Source: an uncultured bacterium (lineage in GTDB: Bacteria; Planctomycetota; Phycisphaerae; Phycisphaerales; SM1A02). From it: a DNA stretch of 5,986 bases. The translations under genes and the position numbers were made by a program. The number at the start of each line of letters is the position of its first letter. Within the stretch, counting starts at the first letter, position 1. The stretch is from contig CAIOTP010000284.1 in assembly GCA_903861235.1 (NCBI GenBank), positions 1 to 5,986 of the forward strand, in the 5' to 3' direction. Positions 1 through 4,802 of the stretch are shown here, in pieces. The notes beneath the pieces are model-generated. The model was not told where the DNA came from. It saw only the letters and a list, made by a program, of their open reading frames with translations, and made no database searches.

Positions 1-941
1 ACGAAGGCGCCGAACTCCGCCAGCTTGGTCACGCGGCCGGTGATCGTCTCGCCCGGAGCGATCGCCTCGAGCTTTCCGGCCATCGGATCCTGCATCACTT
101 CCTTGCGGCTCAGCGAGATCTTGGGGGGCTTCTGCGCCAGGTCCACGCGAAGCACCTTCACCTTCACCACATCGCCCACCTTGACCACCTCGGACGGATC
201 CTTGATCCGTTCGTGGGACAGGTCGCTGACGTGGATCAGGCCGTCCACGCCGCCCAGGTCTGCGAAGGCTCCGAAGGCCTGCACGCTGGAGATGGTCACG
301 TCGCGGATCTGGCCTGGAGTGAGCTCCGCCAGCGTCTTTTCCCGCATGCCGGCCCGCTCCCGGGCCAGGGCCGCCTTGCGGCTGAGCACCATGCGGCCCT
401 TGTCCTTGCGAAGCTCGATGATCATGCAGGGGAACTTCTCGCCGAGGAAGATGCTGATGTCCTCCACGGGTCGGATGTCCACCTGTCCTGCCGGCATGAA
501 GGCTCGGTGGTGCGAGACCTCCATGTCGAGTCCGCCCTTGTTCATGCCGATGCATCGGGCCTCGACGACCTGGCCTTCGGTCAGGTGCTCCCATGGGGCC
601 TTGGTGGTCGCGCCGGGCAGGGCCAGGATGAGCAGGCCCTCGAACGCGTCGAGCCGCTCCACCACGAAATCCACCTGCTCGCCCGGCTTGGGGGCTTCCT
701 TGAACTGCCGCAGCGGGCAGACGCCCTGGCTCTTGGGCCCGAACTCGACCATCACATCCTCGCCCTGCACCCGGATCACGGTGCCCGTGCGGTTCTGCCG
801 GTCCGGCTTGAGGCGGGACGCGGGCACGCGGGAGGCGGGAAGGTTCAGCAGGTCCTGATCGCTGAGTCCGCCGAGTGCGGCCTGCATCTCCTGCTCGAGG
901 GATGGGTCCGAGGCGGCTTGGATCGGTCGAGGGTCGGCCAT
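1..941 (-). CDS. rpsA: 30S ribosomal protein S1-type RNA-binding protein (partial, 3' end beyond left edge)
   Basis: Reading the minus strand from the ATG at 941-939 gives an uninterrupted frame of 313 codons that leaves the window with no stop. Residues 1-48 are a leader probably lacking an OB fold. S1 domains follow at about 52-109, 121-188 and 208-279, and a fourth begins near 297 (GETITGRVTKLAEFGAF). The order and sequence match E. coli S1 as I remember it: RAFMPAGQVDIRPVED in domain 2 corresponds to RAFLPGSLVDVRPVRD, and FGAFADLGGVDGLIHVSDL in domain 3 corresponds to the YGAFVDLGGVDGLLHITDM region. Domain 3 is the most canonical. Domains 1 and 2 are more divergent, as is usual for the ribosome-docking half of S1. 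The family helps recruit mRNA to the 30S subunit. No Shine-Dalgarno site precedes the ATG (upstream mRNA strand reads GGTTAGCCTTTCCGCTGCC). The next in-frame ATG, codon 19, has an AGGAG directly abutting it, too close to be useful, so I keep the first ATG. The total number of S1 domains cannot be seen. Confidence 0.92.
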   Translation of the reverse strand, partial: MADPRPIQAASDPSLEQEMQAALGGLSDQDLLNLPASRVPASRLKPDRQNRTGTVIRVQGEDVMVEFGPKSQGVCPLRQFKEAPKPGEQVDFVVERLDAFEGLLILALPGATTKAPWEHLTEGQVVEARCIGMNKGGLDMEVSHHRAFMPAGQVDIRPVEDISIFLGEKFPCMIIELRKDKGRMVLSRKAALARERAGMREKTLAELTPGQIRDVTISSVQAFGAFADLGGVDGLIHVSDLSHERIKDPSEVVKVGDVVKVKVLRVDLAQKPPKISLSRKEVMQDPMAGKLEAIAPGETITGRVTKLAEFGAF

Positions 942-974
942 GGCAGCGGAAAGGCTAACCGTTTCAGGCCCGGC

Positions 975-1014
975 CCGGCGAATCCGGCAACCCGGGGAGG
1001 GTGGTCCGGCGAAT
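975..1014. repeat. 9-bp direct repeat CCGGCGAAT, two copies 31 bp apart
   Basis: CCGGCGAAT occurs at 975-983 and again at 1006-1014. The start-to-start distance of 31 bp is close to three helical turns, so a dimeric regulator could bind both copies on one face of the DNA. The second copy lies partly in the stem and loop of the 995-1033 inverted repeat. In DNA this rich in C and G a 9-bp repeat can occur by chance, so a binding-site role is only a possibility. Confidence 0.3.
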
Positions 1015-1033
1015 GGGTCCGGACGACCCTCCC
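995..1033. repeat. Long imperfect inverted repeat, possible S1 mRNA leader hairpin
   Basis: GGGAGGGT at 995-1002 is the exact reverse complement of ACCCTCCC at 1026-1033. After one G/G mismatch (1003 and 1025) the pairing resumes: GTCCGG at 1004-1009 with CCGGAC at 1019-1024. This leaves a 9-nt loop at 1010-1018. The total is 14 pairs with one internal mismatch, almost all G-C. No T-run follows on either strand, so it is not a standard intrinsic terminator. If S1 transcription starts near the -10-like patch at 1045-1050, the hairpin would lie in the S1 5' leader, about 55-95 nt before the start codon. A regulatory role is inferred. Confidence 0.55.
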
Positions 1034-1052
1034 GCCCGGGCGGGGTTATATT
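1023..1052 (+). promoter_or_regulatory. Candidate promoter for the pilM operon
   Basis: TATATT at 1047-1052 matches the sigma-70 -10 consensus at five of six bases. ACGACC at 1023-1028 lies 18 bp upstream and shares only the GAC core of the -35 consensus. Transcription would begin near 1059, giving a leader of about 65 nt before the pilM ATG. The -35 is weak, so this would need an activator or a non-housekeeping sigma factor, or may not be the real promoter. Confidence 0.35.
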
Positions 1053-1060
1053 CCCCGCCC
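1038..1060. repeat. Perfect 8-bp inverted repeat with an AT-only loop
   Basis: GGGCGGGG at 1038-1045 is the exact reverse complement of CCCCGCCC at 1053-1060. The 7-nt spacer TTATATT at 1046-1052 is the only AT-rich block in the intergenic region. The layout places a -10-like element at the centre of a symmetric GC-rich site. It could be an operator overlapping a promoter or, less likely, an RNA hairpin. No T-tract follows, which argues against a terminator. Confidence 0.55.
1045..1050 (-). promoter_or_regulatory. Candidate -10 element for S1 transcription
   Basis: Read on the minus strand, these bases are TATAAC, a five-of-six match to TATAAT. The element overlaps the plus-strand -10 candidate, so the two promoters would exclude each other if both are real. 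I see no recognisable -35 upstream at 16-20 bp spacing. The implied S1 leader is just under 100 nt and would contain the 995-1033 hairpin. Confidence 0.25.
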
Positions 1061-1123
1061 CGGCCACTCCCTTCCGACACCGAGACCACGGCCCACACGC
1101 CCAGACGGCACCCAGACCACAGC

Positions 1124-3295
1124 ATGCCGAAGAACCAAGCCGCATGGGGCATCGAGATCGGTGCCTTCGCCATCAAGGCCATCCGCCTCGAACGAGACGG
1201 GGACAACGTCTCCGTGGTGGACTACGCCTACATCCCGCACGCCAAGCCGCTGAGCTCGCCGGACATCGATCCGGTGGAGATCACCCGCCTGACGCTCCAG
1301 CAGTTCGTCGCCGCCAAGAACCTCGACGGCGTGAAGACGGTCGTTTCCGTGCCCGGCAACGTGGGCCTGGCCCGCTTCGTCAAGTTGCCGCCCGTCGAGG
1401 CCAAGCAGATCGCCAACCTGGTGAAGTTCGAGGCGGCCCAGCAGATTCCCTTCCCGATCGAGGAGGTGGAGTGGGACTACCACCAGTTCGCCAGCGCGGA
1501 CAGCCCCGAGGTGGAGGTGGGCATCTTCGCCATCACCAAGGAGAAGGTGCGCGACCGCCTGGCGCTCTACGCCGAGTTCGGCATCCGCCCCGAGATCGTG
1601 ACCCTCGGATCCATGGCCGTGTTCAACGCCATGACCTACGACCTGAGCCTGGGCGAGCAGCACAAGCCGGCGGTCTTCCTGGACATCGGCACGCAGTCCA
1701 CGGACGTGGTGATCGCGGAGAACGGCCGCTGCTGGATCCGATCCTTCGCCCTGGGCGGCACCAACTTCACCGAGGCGCTCTCCGAATCCTTCAAGATCAA
1801 CTATTCCAAGGCGGATCGACTGAAGGCCGAGAGCGCCAGCAGCAAGTACGCCCGCCAGATGATGCAGGCCATGCGCCCGGTGTTCGGCGACCTGGTCACG
1901 GATGTCCAGCGCTCCATCGGCAGCTACCAGATGTCCCATCGGGATCACCCGATCGAGCAGGCCTGGGGCGTGGGAAGCACCTTCCGCATCCCGGGTCTCC
2001 GCAAGTTCCTGGGGCAGCAGCTCAACGTGGATGTGCAGCGTGTGGACGAGTTCAAGCGCATCCGCGTGGAAGGGCGTGATGCCGCGGACTTCGCCGCCAA
2101 TTCCGTGAACATGGTCACCGCGTACGGCCTGGCCCTGCAGGGGGTGGGTCTGGCCAGCATCTCCGTGAACCTCTCGCCCGTGGGCAACCTTCGCGAGAAG
2201 GTCTGGCAGGCCAAGAACCGCTGGTTCATCGCGGCGGCCAGCGTGGCGGCGGTCGCCTCGGCCGGTCTGTTCGTGCGGCCGCTCATGGAGAAGCAGTTCG
2301 TCTCCGGCGACACCGCGCTCAGCCGGGCCACCCAGGTCACCTCGACCGCCGACGGTCTGAAGAACCGCCTCCAGGCCGCACAAGGCGAGGGCGGTGCGGG
2401 CAGTTCCAAGGCCAACGTGCAGATGCTGCTCGACCAGCGAGGCATCTGGCCTCAGCTGGTCCGGGACGCCGTGGCCGCCACGCTGAGCAGCGATCCCAAG
2501 AAGGAGCTGGCGACCGACGATCCGGCCGAGCTGGTCAAGATTCCCAACGACCAGCGGCGGCTCATCTCGCTGCAGGAACTCAAGGGCGAATACGCCTTGA
2601 AGCCCGAGGGCGGTGCCCGCACGATCCAGGTCGAGATGAAGATCGACTACGTGCACATGGACGGCAAGCCCAACTCCTACCTGGACGGCACGGTGGGCAA
2701 GTGGCTTCGGGATCACGCGGACCGCAAGGAAGTCCCCTACACCATCGATCCGGCGAGCATCAAGATCGCCGAAGGCAAGGAAGTGGTCGTGGCCGAGCCC
2801 GAATCGGGCAAGAGCGACGGCGCCACGCCCCCCGAGGCCGGCGGAACGACTCCGCCTTCGAGGCCACCCGCGGGCGGTGCTCCGGGCTCGGGCGGTGGCA
2901 TGGGTGGCGCGCCCGGCGCCCCGCCGCCTCCCGCAGGCGGTGGCGGTGGTGGCGGCGGCACCACCAGTCCCGGCCGACGGCGCGGCGGTGGTGGCACGGT
3001 GCGCTCCGGTGGCGGCATGGGTGGGATGAGCCTGGGTGGTCCGGCGCCGCCGAGCGACGACAAGCCCTCCACGCCGGTCGACGGTGGAGGCGGCTCGGGC
3101 GGTCCCGCGGGAGGCAGCACGGAAGCCGCGGCGGAGACGCAGAAGAGCTCGGGCGATCTGGAGCAGCTCGCGCCGCTGGGTGCCATGCCGATGATCTACG
3201 GCCCGGGTGCCAAGGTGTATTCCGGCACGGTGCGATTCACGGCGGTGCTTCGTGGCGGCGCCAAGCCCTCGGATCAAGGAGCGCCAGCGTCATGA
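1124..3295 (+). CDS. pilM: PilM-like actin-fold ATPase fused to a PilN-like membrane/periplasmic region
   Basis: This 723-aa protein is about twice the length of a typical PilM (about 350 aa). Residues 1-345 are the cytoplasmic actin-like PilM domain. They show the first phosphate motif WGIEIGAFAIKAIRLE (8-23), VPGNVGLARFVKLPP (76-90), the family signature IPFPIEEV (108-115), the second phosphate motif FLDIGTQSTDVVI (185-197) and FALGGTNFTEAL (208-219). An adenosine-side segment GVGSTFRIPGL (282-292) follows, but without the usual GGG. Residues 347-352 (SVNLSP) resemble the NLLP motif that opens PilN and docks into PilM. One membrane helix follows at about 367-384. The predicted periplasmic part contains WPQLVRDAVAATLSS (442-456), PilN-like, and a strand-helix-strand segment (498-556). 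A Gly/Pro-rich tract (about 561-676) and a last predicted strand (698-710) end it. I chose the ATG at 1124 because it places the nucleotide-binding motif at residue 8, as in PilM; a GTG at 1001 would add 41 Pro/Arg-rich residues and run through the candidate promoter. No Shine-Dalgarno site is visible. Inferred role: inner-membrane platform of a type IV pilus-like machine. GspL is the alternative family by architecture, but the motifs are PilM-type. Confidence 0.9.
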   Translation: MPKNQAAWGIEIGAFAIKAIRLERDGDNVSVVDYAYIPHAKPLSSPDIDPVEITRLTLQQFVAAKNLDGVKTVVSVPGNVGLARFVKLPPVEAKQIANLVKFEAAQQIPFPIEEVEWDYHQFASADSPEVEVGIFAITKEKVRDRLALYAEFGIRPEIVTLGSMAVFNAMTYDLSLGEQHKPAVFLDIGTQSTDVVIAENGRCWIRSFALGGTNFTEALSESFKINYSKADRLKAESASSKYARQMMQAMRPVFGDLVTDVQRSIGSYQMSHRDHPIEQAWGVGSTFRIPGLRKFLGQQLNVDVQRVDEFKRIRVEGRDAADFAANSVNMVTAYGLALQGVGLASISVNLSPVGNLREKVWQAKNRWFIAAASVAAVASAGLFVRPLMEKQFVSGDTALSRATQVTSTADGLKNRLQAAQGEGGAGSSKANVQMLLDQRGIWPQLVRDAVAATLSSDPKKELATDDPAELVKIPNDQRRLISLQELKGEYALKPEGGARTIQVEMKIDYVHMDGKPNSYLDGTVGKWLRDHADRKEVPYTIDPASIKIAEGKEVVVAEPESGKSDGATPPEAGGTTPPSRPPAGGAPGSGGGMGGAPGAPPPPAGGGGGGGGTTSPGRRRGGGGTVRSGGGMGGMSLGGPAPPSDDKPSTPVDGGGGSGGPAGGSTEAAAETQKSSGDLEQLAPLGAMPMIYGPGAKVYSGTVRFTAVLRGGAKPSDQGAPAS
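2804..3151 (+). repeat. Gly/Pro/Ser-rich low-complexity tract inside pilM
   Basis: This stretch encodes residues 561-676 of the PilM-like protein. It holds runs of up to eight glycines, proline clusters and a duplicated SGGGMGG motif (589-595 and 628-634). The DNA is a G-rich run of GGC/GGT codons prone to slippage, but the frame stays open. The tract lies in the predicted periplasmic part and separates a folded-looking segment (498-556) from a last hydrophobic strand (698-710). It is probably a disordered linker or extended loop. No function can be read from the sequence. Confidence 0.8.
3276..3281 (+). promoter_or_regulatory. Shine-Dalgarno site AAGGAG for the second pil gene
   Basis: AAGGAG lies 10 bases before the ATG at 3292, inside the last codons of the PilM-like gene. 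It is the clearest Shine-Dalgarno site in the window; the two divergent genes have none. With the ATGA overlap it supports the 3292 start and suggests coupled translation. Confidence 0.65.
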
Positions 3296-4782
3296 GCGAG
3301 GATGAAGAGAGCGGCAAGCAGGACCGTTCGGCCGCCATGAAGGCGTACGCCGAGGTGGCGGTGGTCTTCGTCAAGCAGCGATGGGTGCCGCTGCTCTGTG
3401 CCGTGCTGGTCGTGGCGGCCCCGCTCACCGCGTGGCTGCTCGTGGATGTCGCCCGCGAGCCCGTGCTCACGGCGATCAAGCAGCGATCGGACGCCTTCGA
3501 CAAGCTGGCGGCCACGGAGAAGGTGCCGGTGGAGGTCCGCAAGGCCGACGGCACCACCGCGAGCGAGAGCGTGACCTTGAACGAGGAGATCGTCAAGCGA
3601 GTGGCGGCCAACAACCGCTCCATCGGCGGGGGCTCGCTGGCCCTGTACGAGCAGGCCGTTCGACGGAATCGCGGTTGCGATGCGAGCGCGGATTGCGCCA
3701 AGCCCCGGCATCAGGTGGCGGCGCAGTTCCTGCCGCATTTCCCCATGCCGGAGGCTGCGGCGGATCGCACGGTGGCCAAGCTTCGTGAGAACGGCTTCTT
3801 CGAGGCGGAGAAGCTCCGCAAGGCCCTGGAGAAGTCGTACGGCGTCGAAACGGCCCCCAAGCCGTCCGCCGTGCTGGACAACGTGCAGCGGGCCGAGCAG
3901 GAGTATCTGGCGGGCACCCTCCGCAAGAAGAACCGCGCCGAGATCACCGAGCCTCGTGAACTCGAGGCGCTCAACCAGCACCTGATCGACGCCCGCAAGG
4001 AGTTCCTGGTGCAGCACGCGGCCCAGGTCGCCTTCTACATGGATCCCTGGGCCATCAACTGGCCCGAGGCGCCCCAGGAAACGGCGGAGAAGTCCGATTC
4101 TCCCGCGGCGTTCGAGCGGGCCTTGAGCACCCTCTTCCAGTTCCAGTGGGATCTGTGGCTGGTCGACGACGTCTTCGCGGCCATCCGCCGCATGAACGAG
4201 GAGGGTTCGCCCTCCGGTGGCGCCTCGGCGGCCGTCCGTGGACCCATGGTCGCGCCGGTCAAGCGGGTCATGGAACTGCAGATCTCGCCCATCGGCATGG
4301 CTGCAGCTGCAGCCGGCGACGCCTCGGCCGCTCCGCCGGCGGAGGAGAACGCCGAAGCGGCGGCCGGTCCCACGGGCGAGCCGATCGATCCCAAGGGGGC
4401 CGTCGAGCCGGACTTCGCCTCGTCTCTCACGGGGCTCAAGTCGAACCAGCTCTTCGACGTCCGCACGGCTCGTCTTCGCGTGGTGGTGGAGACGGCGGCC
4501 ATTCCCCGCCTGATCGACGCCTTGGCGAGGCAGAACTTCATCAGCGTCACCGGGCTCTCCATGGCTCCGGTGGACGCCTTCGCGGCCGCGAAGCAGGGCT
4601 ATGTCTACGGACCGCAACCCTGCAGCGACGTGACGCTCACGCTCCAGTCCGTCTGGTTCCGTGAATGGGTGACCGAGAGGATGCCGACCGCCATGCGGAA
4701 GGCCCTCAACACGGCCGGACCGGCCCCCAAGGAGCCGCCGCCCGGTGAAACGCCTCCCGCCGAGGCAGCCCCCCAGGGCTGA
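3292..4782 (+). CDS. Bitopic inner-membrane protein with PilO/GspM-like C-terminal region
   Basis: This 496-aa protein starts at an ATG overlapping the pilM stop as ATGA, a sign of translational coupling. Residues 1-30 are charged and predicted cytoplasmic, followed by one membrane helix at about 31-52; the rest should be periplasmic. Residues 55-245 are largely helical and charged. Cys129 and Cys135 (CDASADC) could form a disulfide in the periplasm. FQWDLWLVDDVFAAIRRMNE (283-302) resembles a segment I associate with planctomycete proteins at this locus, though I cannot verify that here. An Ala/Pro-rich linker (336-375) precedes a probable ferredoxin-like fold: strand ARLRVVVE (393-400), helix IPRLIDALARQ (404-414), strand FISVTGLSM (416-424) and strand SDVTLTLQSVWF (445-456). 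The tail is Pro-rich. Topology, fold pattern and gene order match PilO or GspM, and Amuc_1100 of Akkermansia is a possible PVC relative, but I see no decisive family motif. The inferred job is to bridge the PilM/PilN part to the secretin side. Confidence 0.85.
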   Translation: MSEDEESGKQDRSAAMKAYAEVAVVFVKQRWVPLLCAVLVVAAPLTAWLLVDVAREPVLTAIKQRSDAFDKLAATEKVPVEVRKADGTTASESVTLNEEIVKRVAANNRSIGGGSLALYEQAVRRNRGCDASADCAKPRHQVAAQFLPHFPMPEAAADRTVAKLRENGFFEAEKLRKALEKSYGVETAPKPSAVLDNVQRAEQEYLAGTLRKKNRAEITEPRELEALNQHLIDARKEFLVQHAAQVAFYMDPWAINWPEAPQETAEKSDSPAAFERALSTLFQFQWDLWLVDDVFAAIRRMNEEGSPSGGASAAVRGPMVAPVKRVMELQISPIGMAAAAAGDASAAPPAEENAEAAAGPTGEPIDPKGAVEPDFASSLTGLKSNQLFDVRTARLRVVVETAAIPRLIDALARQNFISVTGLSMAPVDAFAAAKQGYVYGPQPCSDVTLTLQSVWFREWVTERMPTAMRKALNTAGPAPKEPPPGETPPAEAAPQG

Positions 4783-4790
4783 GGCCCTTC

Positions 4791-4794
4791 AGGA
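4791..4794 (+). promoter_or_regulatory. Weak Shine-Dalgarno-like AGGA before the third pil gene
   Basis: AGGA lies 8 bases before the ATG at 4803. An earlier ATG at 4798 meets a TGA after one further codon (ATG CCA TGA), so 4803 is the functional start. The match is short, and translation may depend mostly on ribosomes arriving from the gene 20 bp upstream. Confidence 0.35.
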
Positions 4795-4802
4795 TCGATG
4801 CC

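Larger units (their letters stand above)
942..1123. promoter_or_regulatory. Divergent intergenic control region between S1 and pilM
   Basis: These 182 bases separate two genes that start in opposite directions, so promoters for both should lie here. The region is very GC-rich except for the patch TTATATT at 1046-1052. It carries two strong inverted repeats (995-1033 and 1038-1060) and a 9-bp direct repeat. There is no convincing ORF and no Shine-Dalgarno site before either flanking start codon. Control function is inferred from the divergent layout; the sequence structure is seen directly. Confidence 0.6.

Noticed and set aside
995..1060. Inverted repeats as intrinsic terminators
   Set aside because: No T-tract follows either stem on either strand, and both flanking genes start here rather than end.
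1001..1123. Upstream GTG start extending PilM by 41 residues
   Set aside because: The added residues are Pro/Arg-rich and unlike PilM, no Shine-Dalgarno site precedes the GTG, and the extension would cover the inverted repeats and candidate promoter.
25..1253. Plus-strand open frames of 277 and 346 codons over the S1 gene
   Set aside because: The minus strand here encodes S1 domains with close matches to E. coli S1, so these frames are antisense shadows.
2880..3060. G-rich repeats as a CRISPR array or mobile element end
   Set aside because: Repeats are short, irregular, in frame and encode a Gly-rich protein tract; no spacers, terminal inverted repeats or target duplications are visible.
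1046..3277. 743-codon open frame on the minus strand opposite pilM
   Set aside because: It is antisense to a gene with clear PilM motifs. Its translation is rich in His, Arg and Gly with no recognisable domain, as expected for a shadow frame in GC-rich DNA.
4301..4312. 12-bp palindrome CTGCAGCTGCAG
   Set aside because: It lies inside an alanine run of the PilO-like protein (GCTGCAGCTGCAGCC) and is explained by codon repetition; no sign of a regulatory or recombination role.
3274..4617. 447-codon open frame on the minus strand opposite the second pil gene
   Set aside because: Low-information Arg/Leu/Gly-rich translation, fully antisense to a gene with coupled start and membrane helix. Treated as a shadow.
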